From Liolophura sinensis (lineage: Eukaryota; Mollusca; Polyplacophora; Chitonida; Chitonidae), in the NCBI RefSeq assembly GCF_032854445.1, contig NC_088301.1:56742512-56806511 (forward strand): a stretch of 64,000 bases of DNA. Reading direction: 5' to 3'. The translations under genes were made by a program, and so were the position numbers. Of the stretch, positions 12,301 to 22,900 are shown piece by piece (the first letter of the stretch is position 1; every line of letters starts with the position of its first letter). The notes under the pieces are model-generated. The model had not been told where the DNA came from, ran no database searches, and saw only the letters and a list, made by a program, of their open reading frames with translations.

Positions 12301-15300
12301 TCATGTCTTCATAGCTATATTAAATTTAATTAAAATATCTCTTTGTAAAATTGTAACTGTTAAACCTGAAACCTTGACATCATAATTAATAATATCATAA
12401 TTGTCCAGACATTGTTAAGATTGGTCATGGTGACTTTTTCTTTCTTTTTTTTTCATAATGAAACAGGTAAAGTTTTTATTTTAATGTTCTGAGCATATAA
12501 ATCAGATAAATATTTCATGATTTCCATCTGAAATTTATTGTGTGCTCCTAGATCCCGAGGAAAGATGATGAAGTCGTAGTGATGAGCCGTCTTCCAGATG
12601 AAGACTTTTTCAAGCTAATATATTATACTGTGAGAGGTAAATCACAACTTTGTTTTATTGTTCATGTGGCCAGTATTAATTAACAAAACTTTGGTTTATT
12701 GTTCATGTGGCCAGTATTAGTTAACACAACTTTGGTTTATTGTTCATGTGGCCAGTATTAGTTAACACAACTTTGGTTTATTGTTCATGTGGCTAGCATT
12801 AGTTAACACAACTTTGGTTTATTGTTCATGTGGCCAGTATTAGCTAACACAACTTTGGTTTGTTGTTCATGTGGCTAGTATTAGCTAACACAACTTTGGT
12901 TTATTGTTCATGTGGCTAGTATTAGCTAACACAACTTTGGTTTATTGTTCATGTGGCTAGTATTAGCTAACACAACTTTGGTTTATTGTTCATGTGGCTA
13001 GTATTAGTTAACACAACTTTGGTTTATTGTTCATGTGGCCAGTATTAGTTAACACAACTTTGGTTTATTGTTCATGTGGCTAGTATTAGCTAACACAACT
13101 TTGGTTTGTTGTTCATGTGGCTAGTATTAGCTAACACAACTTTGGTTTATTGTTCATGTGGCTAGTATTAGCTAACACAACTTTGGTTTATTGTTCATGT
13201 GGCTAGTATTAGCTAACACAACTTTGGTTTATTGTTCATGTGGCCAGTATTAGTTAACACAACTTTGGTTTATTGTTCATGTGGCCAGTATTAGTAAACA
13301 CAACTTTGGTTTATTGTTCATGTGGCCAGTATTAGTTAACACAACTTTGGTTTATTGTTCATGTGGCCAGCAGTAGTTAACATAACTTTGGTTTATTGCT
13401 CATGTGGCTAGCATTAGTTAACACAATTTTGGTTTATTGTTAATGTGGCTAGTATTAGCTAGCACAACTTTGGTTCATTGTTCATGTGGCTAGTATTAGT
13501 TAACACAATTTTGGTTTATTGTTCTTGTGGCCAGTATTAGTTAACACAATTTTGGCTGTTGTGGGTGAAATTTGCTAGTGATGTTTTTTTCTTCTCTCAG
13601 GCAGTCCTACTGATGCCCTGGATTTAAGATATTAATTTACATTATGTGAAACCTGCAAACATGTTAATCAAGTTTATAATTTATGTGTTACTTTTACCAT
13701 CTAATATTGTCACTGACCTATCATGAATATTTTGATTGTTTGTACAATAAATGAATGTTTTATATAATTACTACCATTAAATGTGCTTGTCTAGTGAGGT
13801 GGAAAAGTTAGTTGCCAGAGATTAAATTTTTTCTATATTGTGCTTATAAATTTGTGACAGCTCTTTATTTTTATTCATATGTCAGCCTTCATAGAAGACA
13901 TGGAGAAATTTTGCTTCAGTCTGGCCGTAGCATTACCAACAATGGTAAGTTCTTGTGGGAGTTGTATGATCCGTGATCATCTATTACCCTTCAATGGAGT
14001 TAGTGTTTTGTTTCTTGTGTGCCACAAAATGCAGCTACCAGCCTGGTTAAGGACGGTTGGTAGAGTGCCCGCTTCGGGAGGCGGTAGATCCAGGGTCAAC
14101 CCAGGGCCCCTTACTCAAGTTGGCTTCCTCTCAGGCCGTAGGTGGCAAGTTCTACCAGCAACAGCTAGATTATCCTGGTTACCCCAGGGGTTACCCCAGA
14201 CTATGCCTGGTTTTTCTCCCACTGTTATGTTGGCAGCTGTCCTGTAAATGAAATATTCCTGAGTACTGTGTGAAACACCAGTCAAACAGATACCGATTTT
14301 ATATGTCTAAGTCAAACAGTCTAAAACCTCAACACACACTGCACTGAAGAATTATAATTAAATATTTATTTTTCAGGGTGGTGACAAAACTGGACAGATA
14401 CCGGCCTTTGCCCGTATAGTGACCAGAGGTTCTGTGTCCAGTATACGCTCAGACATTAGCTCTGTGGATCTCTTTGTGGTAAGAAGGAATGCTTTTTCTG
14501 AAATCAAACAACTCCTGACATGATGATGAAGTTGAAATCTGTGGCATCTATGTACCACAAGTCATTTCATAGGAATACACCTTTGGTAGATTGGAAGAGA
14601 GTAAATGAATTGTGTCGATGTTTTGTGTTTAGCATAGTAATTAAAGTGAAAATGTTTATGTGAAGTTTATTTTAATTAATTTAATTTGATTTATTGGAAT
14701 AAATTTATTTTTTGCTTATCAACTGCTAATAGAGGAAGAAATATATTGAATTATTTTTGTCTCATAATGTTTATCCCTCTAGAATTTGTTTTGTTATAAT
14801 TATGGCCCTTTGAAAGCATGTGTGAGTTGAAGACTTTGCCCCAGAATCAAGAAGTGATCTTGAACTTAAGTTCAAATTTTGATCATTAAATTTTTTATGT
14901 TACTTTCTGATATTTTACCTTAAATATCTTGTTACCTAAGAAATAACAATTTTAATGTGATTGGAGGCTTAAGTCTATTATCGGTTCGTGATCCTGGGGC
15001 TTGGAGCACTCATACAGAAGGATACGTGGATGCAGGCTTATTGCTTGTAGCTCATGGCTCGTAGTTCATTGTAAATATGACAGATGACTTTTATGCAGGG
15101 CTACCATATGTCCTCTTACAAACCTCTGAAATAGCAGGAAGCCTGTTGAATATTAACAAACATTCTGCCAGGTGTTGACTTATTTTTTTTTTCAAGTAGG
15201 TAAATTATCCCAAGATCACATATATGTTCGGACACGTTACACCTTAATCCTTTTGGGCTGTTAAACTGCGTTGTTATTAGATGGATGCTTGTACCCTAGT

Positions 15301-15573
15301 TTAATAGGTGTTTTTGTAATTGAAATCACTTCCATAGTATTATTTATTTTCATGAATACGTTCATGAAAGTGAAAAAAGAGAACTATTTTATCAAAAATA
15401 AATTACATGCATATCTGAGTCTTATATGCAGTCTAATCTTCCATTGAAACTGTTTTTTTTTTATTTCTTCTTTTCAGGCCTCAAATGTGAACATAGACCC
15501 ATACAAAGTCATTGGATACATCAGGAATTCTGTGGCTAAACGTTATACAGATACTAGTGGTGCATCATTTTAA
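3400..15573 (+). CDS. Type II membrane protein with GalT/HIT-like domain
   Basis: Coding exons read from splice sites: 3400-3627, 6090-6224 (or from 6086, see findings), 6776-6879, about 7856-7954, 10500-10630, 11280-11419, 12552-12636, 13886-13944, 14377-14478 and 15478-15573 (TAA). Joined, they give 392 residues without anything lost in the 7031-7230 gap. Residues about 12-34 are a hydrophobic signal-anchor (ISFIIMLVLYVVFSSL) after a basic N-terminus, so a type II, probably Golgi/ER-lumenal topology is inferred. The exon at 10500 carries QIHPHIHTNL, which resembles the HxHxQ/HxHxH catalytic triad of galactose-1-phosphate uridylyltransferases and HIT hydrolases. Later exons (ALNLSIQLGEAVAFAHL, RGSVSSIRSDISSVDLFV, NVNIDPYKVI) look like the GalT-type C-terminal half. 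I do not know an experimentally assigned function. Substrate is not predictable; nucleotidyl transfer or hydrolysis is inference. The zinc-type CxxC expected in GalT N-halves is not seen and may lie in the gap. Confidence 0.75.
6605..6735 (+). mobile_element. Degenerate type-1 SINE fragment
   Basis: The stretch keeps 'ggcttctcctttagttgtaa', a damaged 'tggtcttgggtttgctccgg' body and the tail 'aaaacaccaatgaaataaat'. These match in order the better preserved copy at 17340-17605. The 5' head is missing. It lies in an intron of the GalT-like gene. Confidence 0.7.
7031..7230. other. Assembly gap (200 N)
   Basis: Exactly 200 consecutive Ns, a round number typical of a placeholder rather than a measured gap. 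It falls between GalT-like exons 6776-6879 and 7856-7954, just where a further exon could lie. Open frames that run across it are artefacts. Confidence 0.99.
8771..10482 (+). repeat. 23-bp minisatellite, about 70 copies
   Basis: Tandem array with a 23-bp unit close to TATGAGTGCTCATG followed by TATGGTCTG. Copies differ mainly at the 'tatgg/taagg/tacgg' position. Each unit contains the short inverted repeat ATGAG-TG-CTCAT. A variant pair ('tcgtgtatgatctg' then 'gtcctcatttatgg') recurs at 10146 and 10261, exactly five units apart, showing segmental amplification. The array fills most of the intron between the exons ending at 7954 and starting at 10500, and degenerate units reach to within about 20 bases of that acceptor. 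Confidence 0.97.
10680..10830 (+). mobile_element. Type-1 SINE, partial
   Basis: Retains the B-box-like 'gcgagttcaagtccagctca', then 'tgctggcttcctttgggctg', 'tctcccaccgtacagttggt' and 'gtataagtgaaacc'. It lacks the head and the AAATAAAT tail. It is inserted in the GalT-like gene just downstream of the HPHIH exon, in sense orientation. Confidence 0.8.
11556..11705 (+). mobile_element. Type-1 SINE with internal deletion
   Basis: Has the head 'ggccgaggtggttagcgtgc', then jumps to the distal body ('ggtttccccgaggctctgtc', 'cataatgctggccgccgttg', 'atgagtgaaat'). The B-box region is missing compared with 17340-17605, implying an internal deletion of about 60-80 bases. It lies directly upstream of a second, different SINE. 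Confidence 0.8.
11728..12108 (+). mobile_element. Type-2 tRNA-derived SINE, near complete
   Basis: Begins with a tRNA-like head: the A-box TAGCACAGTTGG fits the RNA polymerase III consensus, followed by 'tagagcgtccgcttcgggac' and a degenerate B-box ('ggtagatccaggatcaatcc'). The body continues through 'gaagttgtaacttcctcgct' and 'caacgactggttgacccgta'. The 3' end is 'gactgaaaaattgttgagta' plus 'cgacgttaaaccccaagcac' and a short (CTCGCA)n tail. This head-body-tail order is typical of molluscan tRNA SINEs. It sits in a GalT-like intron. It is not a functional tRNA gene because the arms do not pair properly. Confidence 0.85.
12640..13556 (+). repeat. 41-bp minisatellite, about 22 copies
   Basis: Tandem array of a 41-bp unit, TTAACACAACTTTGGTTTAT followed by TGTTCATGTGGCCAGTATTAG. 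Variants (GGCCAG/GGCTAG, AGTTAAC/AGCTAAC, TTTATTG/TTTGTTG) are shared in blocks. The rare TTTGTTGTTCAT form occurs at 12861 and 13107, exactly six units (246 bp) apart, with matching neighbours. The first degenerate unit starts within a few bases of the splice donor of exon 12552-12636. Confidence 0.97.
14041..14278 (+). mobile_element. Chimeric SINE: type-2 head, type-1 body/tail
   Basis: The first about 60 bases ('ggttggtagagtgcccgctt', 'cgggaggcggtagatccagg') match the tRNA-like head of the type-2 SINE at 11728. From 'gttggcttcctctcaggccg' onward ('tctcccactgttatgttggc', 'gaaatattcctgagtactgt', 'gaaacaccagtcaaa') it follows type 1. It lies in the intron between GalT-like exons 13886-13944 and 14377-14478. 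Confidence 0.8.
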
Positions 15574-17205
15574 GGAGAGTATTTGTGGGCTTACTTTTAG
15601 TGCAAATTTTTATATGGTCGCATATTTATTATTACATGGAAATAGGGTGATGTCATATGGATGCTTTGATATAGAAACCGTACTGTTTTAGGCAGGATTT
15701 TAATGCTACTAATATGACCATACTGCCTGTTATAGGGTTCTTAAATTTGCTACATGGCGTGTGTTCACATGCATTCTTATTTAATATGATGTTATTTAAA
15801 TTAAAATGTACACTTTGTCAAAGATTTACAAATCTTAAAACATAAAACTTAAGTTGTAAAAAATTTATCTTATCAGCTTTAATGTTGTTGTGCATAATTG
15901 ATAATTGTTACATTTACGTCCTTACAATATCATGACATACATTGTGCAAATAATATTTATTGGTGAGAAAGTGTTTCTTATTTTTAATGGTGTCATTTTG
16001 TCTGAGAATTCATATGGCTCATCATTTTCTGGATTTCTAATATTTGTCGTTTACATATTTTTATGGCTGGCTGTATATTTAAGAAAATGACGATTTTCAA
16101 AAGTTTTCACATTTTACATGTAGATGATTGTGACAGTCGACTTTTAGATGGCAAGAACTGAAGGCTTTGGAATCTGACCAAAATGTCAGATATCTGGCTT
16201 TCATATGTACTGATACCACTAACGAATTTAATACACAGAAATACCCCCTTGTAAAATTTACTTACATGTAGAAATGATAAGATCTATACCTAGACTTTTT
16301 GTAAATTTGGCTAGATACTGTTGTTAAGTGTCCTCATGTTGTATTTATTTCTGTTTACAGTCATCATAACCTCTCTTTCTCATCTCATCTTTTTTTTTTA
16401 GTTAGACTCACTGCTGTTTTGGCTCACTGTGGTATGAAATATTATACAGGTGTTTTACCTATCCACTTGGGTCAAAGAAAATCATAATACACGCTTTCTC
16501 AACCATACCTTCCTGTGGTGAGAGAAAGACTATATCTACCTAAAGCTATGTTAGTGAAATATTTGACTTTCATTTCAAAAGAAGACAGAAGTAGTGCTTA
16601 ACAGGCAAAAATATTGGTACACTGTAAATGAATATCATTGGATTGTTTCATATGCATCTATTGTCTAGTTACTCTTTCACTTATACATTTCTTTTATAAC
16701 TTCACATGTTAGATGTCGTCCATTGAAGTTTGAAAACTGGTATTTATTATCAATCTGAAATTTAGAAATGTTGCTCATAGTTGTTTTAAGAGTTTTACAT
16801 CAAATAATTTTTTGACATCAAAATCTGCCAAGTGTTGCAGCCAGTTGGAATGACAAGATGTGAAATATTGAACAAAAAAACGTTGGGTGTGAGAAATTTT
16901 TGTTCAGTATGATGTAATTTTATGGATCACACATGGAAATGCTACATGTACCTTGTATGACTATAAATGCAGCAAGAAAGTCCCGTAAATGATTTCGGTT
17001 TTGTGCAAATTTTTTTTTGCCCATGTTTAGTGTGTATACCTCTCCCTCATTATAACATGCTTCAAAATAACACACTGAGATATAAAGCAATCACAGTTGT
17101 TTCTTGCACACATATATGTACATACTTTGGAAAGTTTAATTTAGGAAAACTTTCACATTTTTTATCTTCTTTGCGCTCAGATGATTGGTTATAGTGCTAC
17201 TTTTC

Positions 17206-17211
17206 AATAAA
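17206..17211 (+). terminator. Candidate polyadenylation signal, GalT-like gene
   Basis: AATAAA, about 1.6 kb after the TAA at 15573. Weaker A/T-rich variants occur earlier, so the true cleavage site is uncertain. Confidence 0.35.
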
Positions 17212-17339
17212 AGCTACGCCATTACGATCATGTGGCTTACATCCAGCAGCTCACTGTGCCTGTTCCTATATTATATATATAACAGACTATCAGTCATTAA
17301 AGATCAAACTTCTATAACATACATTCCTTACAACACTGT

Positions 17340-17605
17340 AGGGGCTCAGTAGTTCAGATGGTTAGCATGCTAGCGCAGCGTAATTACCCAGGAACCTCTC
17401 ACCAGTGCGGTCGCTGTGAGTTCATGTCCAGCTCATGGTGGCTTCCTCTGGTTGTACATGGGAAGGTTTTCTAGCAACCTGCGGATGGTCGTGGGTTTCC
17501 TCTGGGCTCTGTCTGGTTTCCTCCCATCATAATGCTGGACGCCGTTGTATAAGTGAAATATTCTTGAGTACGGCATAAAACACCAATCAAATAAATAAAT
17601 AAAAC
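17340..17605 (+). mobile_element. Type-1 SINE, full-length reference copy
   Basis: The best-preserved copy in the window. It has the head 'agttcagatggttagcatgc', a B-box-like 'gtgagttcatgtccagctca', 'tggcttcctctggttgtaca', 'ggatggtcgtgggtttcctc', 'catcataatgctggacgccg' and 'gtgaaatattcttgagtacg', ending in 'aaaacaccaatcaaataaat' plus further AAAT repeats. At least ten other copies or fragments in both orientations are scattered through introns and intergenic DNA. Confidence 0.9.
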
Positions 17606-17654
17606 ACTGTAGGCGGATGTTTTCCCCAGACAACAGCTTTGTAATGAGAGAGTG

Positions 17655-17683
17655 GTGTGTGTGTGTGTGTGTGTGTGTGTGTG
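17655..17683 (+). repeat. (GT)n microsatellite
   Basis: A pure GT dinucleotide run of about 14 units shortly downstream of the SINE at 17340. It creates spurious His-Thr open frames on the minus strand. Confidence 0.97.
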
Positions 17684-19185
17684 GACTACAATCCATTTAT
17701 GACATAACAATGGCTCAAGACCCTGCTTCACACTAGTGCTGTCTCCCCATTGTATTTAACTATATTTGTAAAATGGTAAATGCTTTTTATCGTCTTAAAT
17801 GTATGTGTACATGTATGTATGTGTATTTCTATAGAGCAGTATTCATGTGTTAAAACTGAATATTTTATGGCTTTTTCAATATTGAATGAGTATGGGTGTG
17901 TATGTGCAGGTTGCAGTATTCTTTTAAGACTGTGAATGTTTTAAATTTTTGTTGGTAATACCTACTGTGGGTGATTATGGACATGTACTACATGAATGTA
18001 CTTGTGTGGGTGATCATATAGATCAGTTGCAACGTCCTTGCAAAACAGTGGGTTTTATGGTAAGGTTTATATATTGTGGGTTAAGTATTTTTATATACAT
18101 GTACATACTACTATTTGATGTATGGAAATGGTTGCCGTGAGTTCAAGTAGGAAGTATACTGCAGAAACATATTATGTTCAACATTACCATTCTCAGAGCA
18201 AGTGTCATGGACTTTTTATATCCAATTATAAAGGCTTTTCCAAATCACCACAATTTAAGTGCTGAAAAATAGCCAGGGTATATGTATTAGTGAAAATGTC
18301 AAAGCCTTTCAAGAATGTATTAGTGCCCCAAGAATTTTGCTCCAGGGTGTTTATAATATACATTCAGATTTTATTTATTTTTTTAGTTGAATCTGAAAGA
18401 TTTAATAAAGCTGTACATGTGGTTTTAATCAAGTGAAAGTTTGTGAGTGACAGGCCCATGTCTTCACTACCCGACCATAATTCCTCAACCCTTTCAACTA
18501 TGAAAGAACCACTTCCAGTGCATTTTATGGACCTTTATAAATTGATTTTGACGAAACTTGGTTGGGTTGGCCAAATTCCAGGCGTTCAAGAAATGAAAGT
18601 CTTCACAGTGTAACCCTCTCAAAATATGCTTGACTAAACAACTTGGAAACATTGAAAAGGTTGCAGAGTACATGTATTTTTATTACATTTTTGGGTGAAA
18701 TGCAGAGGTTTAAGTCCTTCTCTTGATAGCTAAAACATACTGGGTATAGATGTTATGGTGGTGATTTTAAATTTGCTGTAAAATGTATACGGACAGTTAC
18801 ATATTTGGCTTCCTGTTTCTTACAGAGTGGAATGTTAAAGTGACATTTGTTCATCAATGTCAGCTATAATGTTAACTCCACATTATATCTGTCTTATTCA
18901 CGTCACATCAGGAATATATTTATGTCTCACAAGGCAAATAGGATGGAATCTACCAAAGACTTATCGATTAAATGGTGTTGTACATTTTAAATCTTTTTTC
19001 ACAACCACTGTGTCAGTTATTTTCTGTAAGGCTTTATTCATATAATCTAGTCTTTTACATTGGCACTGAATGACATGTACCTCTTTAAAAATAGAAAATC
19101 GTGGTTACCATCATAATTCTAATCGATCTCAAGTTACCTTTTCAAGTTTCTCAGACTTGAAGCCTATGCAGTTGGCTTTAACATC

Positions 19186-19318
19186 CTGGGCCTGGTTTCA
19201 CGAAGCGTCTTGACATTACAAGCTTGCAACTACCATGACTATGTATTACCTACAGTACTGGTTGCTGTGGTAGTTAAGTGAATGTAACGTTAAGAGTGCT
19301 TCATGAAACCGGGCCCAG
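19186..19318. mobile_element. Foldback/MITE-like element
   Basis: A 133-bp near-palindrome. Its left end CTGGGCCTGGTTTCACGAAG matches the reverse complement of its right end (ending GAAACCGGGCCCAG) with few mismatches. The homology continues inward, since 'cttgacatt...caactacca' mirrors 'tggtagttaag...aatgtaacgttaag'. There is no coding capacity. Non-autonomous DNA transposon or foldback repeat is the likeliest class. No clear target-site duplication was found. Confidence 0.75.
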
Positions 19319-19730
19319 TTTTAATTATATACATGACACTACTAAATACCATTGTTCGTCTACTTGCACTTGTTTTTCAGGTTAAAAATATGGTTAAAAA
19401 TAAAATGGTCAGGTCGACAAACATTTTCATGTGTTGTGAAATTATTTTTGTGTTACTGCATGTTCCTCACTGATGCCTTTTTATTAAAGCATATGTACTT
19501 AATCATGTAGTATCCAGTATTACAAGACTTCTTCTGTTTATCAAGTGTGTGTTCTTAGTTGAGAAATTTCAACAAGTTGGTAACCATATTCTAAATAATC
19601 TCCACCCGTCTTTTCATCCTTAATAGCACACATATTAAAGAGTCACCTTATGGAATATACACCCATGATTGTCAAACAAATCAAGTCCTAACTGACAACA
19701 AACTGGAGTTATCTTAGGATGTTTACCTTT

Positions 19731-19736
19731 TTTATT
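19731..19736 (-). terminator. Candidate polyadenylation signal, DRC11
   Basis: 'tttatt' on the plus strand reads AATAAA on the minus strand, about 175 bases after the DRC11 stop codon. A second signal-like run follows nearby. Confidence 0.5.
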
Positions 19737-19910
19737 ATTTACATTTTATTAAAATTTCAGGACACCACTTCCTTGTCATGATTTCAGTCAAATTGTTTTC
19801 TTTAAAATGACACTGGTCACAATTTTGTAAATATCACAGATGCTTTGTACATGCAGTTCTACATGGTTAAGCTGTCAGCCCACATATCAGTGAAGTGGCG
19901 TTGTTTTGGC

Positions 19911-22900
19911 CTATTTCTTCTTCTTGCCCTTTTTCCCCTTCTTCCCGCTCTTCTTGCCTTTGCCGCCTTTACCTCCCTTGCCACCGTCATCCTCATCCCC
20001 AGCAGCTGCCTTGGCCCTTTTCTTACCCAGAGGTGTTTTCTTGTACCACTCCTTCAGAGATTAAAACATTGTTGCAACATTTATTATATGCACTAGCTAT
20101 GGATAGGATTTGTTCAAATCTACACTGTTCTCATGGGTATGTATTGCAGTAGACCCAGTGGGGCACTTGTAAAACTCCTTCCTATCTGTAACAAAACAGT
20201 CCAAAGTATAAACCCTTCTTTTGTGTTCTTTTGTTGTGTCACAATTATCAGTGTATGTATGCTCATAAAACACTTATGCAGTATACAAGCACTATGCGTA
20301 CAATGTATTCTGCTGCGCTTGGGATCTGTTGTATAGCTTTTGCCTTTGTATGGGGTCATCCATGCTGTGCAACACCGACAAAGTTAAACAGTTCTGTACA
20401 TGGTGTGAACTTAGCGCGTGCTCAGTTTGATACACGATATGATATCTCTTTCTCGCAGAAAAAAAGTGAAGGTCAAAGGATCATTTACTCTTTTATGTTA
20501 GCATGCAGAGCATAACAAGTTATAAGGTGTGGAAAACAGGTATCTAACTCACTGTAAAAGCCTCCTCTTCCTCCTTGTATATGGGGTCAATCCTAGCTAG
20601 AGGAGAGATGAACTCCACTGCTTGGAGAGGCTTTTTGGATAGAGTCTGAATGCGGCGGTCAGTGAGGACCTGATGGATAGCAGTCACCATGTGGCCAGGT
20701 GTGTAGCCCTCGGTCACTTTGGACAGGGAGCTAATGTCCAGTGTTGGACCCAGGACACCACCATGTTTGGTGATCATACGTCGCCACAGCACTAGAAAAT
20801 TAGAAACATTCATGAATAAACGTATCAATTTTACTTACTTCACTTCATACAGGCAACAAAATTTAATGTAATTGTAAGAACTACTTGTAAGTTTGATTGG
20901 CAAGTTCCAAGAATCTAATAGGTACAAGTACATCTCTGTTGAAGATATATTAGGACATTTTTGATTGTTACATTTGAGAAAAATTTGAATATGTAAAAAA
21001 CTTCTGTAAGAGATTTAACCTTTGCTGTGGTGAAATAAGCAACCTCAATGTTTTAAGCCCTTATTTGGTCACAGTAGCTGACAATATCAAAATGAATCAG
21101 CTTATCTGATAAATATGAACCAGTTTAGAACTAGTAGATCCCAACATAGGAATCAATGAAATGGACTTACAATGTCTGGTAGCGTAGTCTGGTCTTGGAA
21201 CTAAAATTATTTTTTGATAGCATGTTGTCAGGGGTTTCATATCTGCCTCAAATGGACATCTTGAGGTCCCAATTAGCATAATTCTGTCTTCTGGTTTGAT
21301 GGTTTTCAAAGCTTTAGGCAGTTCCTTTTTCAACCTCTTTGGGTCAGTCTGAATTGAAAAATAAGCCACTGTTACAGTACCTATAGTAGCAAAATTATAT
21401 TTTCTAAATCCAAAAGTCTCCCAGATTCAAACTGCATTATCTATCATAAATTTGACTACATTATTATATTTTTAATCCTTGTGACTGAGAGGGCTGGAAA
21501 CCATTACAAGCAATGGTTTTAATGAAATTGCTCTCTATATCCTGGTCTCTTCTTTTATGTATCAGCAAAAATGCTGTTTATTAATTTTTTGTTTCAGCTT
21601 ATGTGACTTACTGGGTCAGTTTTTGGTATCTTCTTCTTAAACATTTTTTCACATTCTCCAACGTAGAACACTGTGGGCTGCAAGGCTCTTCCCACCTGAG
21701 AGTAAAAACGCGTACATTTTAACAGACTAACAGATTAACAGACATTGTCCTGTGTGTAGCTATCAATTCATCTTTTGGCATGTATTATACCTGTATTAAA
21801 ACCTCCCTACCTGAGGCCTGGGTAGAGACCTCTACTGCCAAGAAAAGTGGCAGAGGTTGCTAATGAGATTAATGAGCCTCAACATGTAGGTATGGTTTAA
21901 AGCAGGTGAGAGAAATGATGGGCTATGCATGAAGTCCAGGTGTGTGTTGTAATATGTGATACTTGAAGACAACCAACCATGCATGATGATGACCTTATGG
22001 AAACAAATTTATCAGTGGTTCATCATAATGACAAAAGGCTAACTTTGGGGACACAAGGTTTCAATCAAGTGCCATCTCTGTCAGGGTGGGCGTGCATAAC
22101 AGAAAATCCGTGTTAGTAACAGTACCTTGAAAATAAGATGCATAAGCATTTTGAGTCCATCTTTGCCAGGGTACTTTTCGACAAGGTTGGTAGCTGACAG
22201 ATCTATGAGGTTGGCTCCCACTTCGCTGCAGATGGCCTCAACAAGCATCCTTTTTCCAGTGCCGCGTGGGCCAGCAATTAGCATGGATTTGATCAGGGGA
22301 GCTCTCTCGTGGACAGCAGGGGACCCTAACCAGGAAGACAGATCCAGACATAAACAAGACTGGAGACAGTGGAGCCTTAAGTATTATGTATGTACACACA
22401 CTGCTTTTAAAATAGAAGACAGGCTACATTTTAACAACTAAATGTAGCAAACACAAGGAAGCCAGGGTCTGTTTTGTAAAGTGTAAGTAGCATTACATGC
22501 AACTGCCACCACAATGTAATACTTTGATCTGGTACTGGGTGTCATGGTAGTTATTTGCACAGCACATACACTTTGTGATTGTACACTAAAGAGAAAATAT
22601 TGGCTTATTACCGAGTGGAAGGATGGCAAACTCTGTGACAACCCTGCGAACATCACTGAGTGAAGGCATAGGTTCAATGCTGGCCTGTCTGAGTGTTGTA
22701 CCCAGGTAATTGTACTCTCCTTCGTAGTCTGAGAGGGAAAGTTTGTTGCAACGGACCAGGATGCCTTGGCTAACCAGTTCCTCGTACAAAGAGTCCATTG
22801 TTCTGAAAATTACAATTAAATGCAGACCATCAGCAAATTCTTAACATTGTAATCTACTTGTACTTTTTCTCCAAAGAGTGTTACCTTTTGGCACTCAATG

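Larger units (their letters stand above)
15574..19910. other. Convergent 3' flank of GalT-like and DRC11
   Basis: The tail-to-tail interval between the GalT-like stop (15573) and the DRC11 stop (19911, minus strand). It is AT-rich with no convincing exon. It holds one full SINE (17340-17605), a GT microsatellite, a foldback element (19186-19318) and candidate polyadenylation signals on both strands. Much of the first 1.6 kb may be 3' UTR. Confidence 0.6.
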
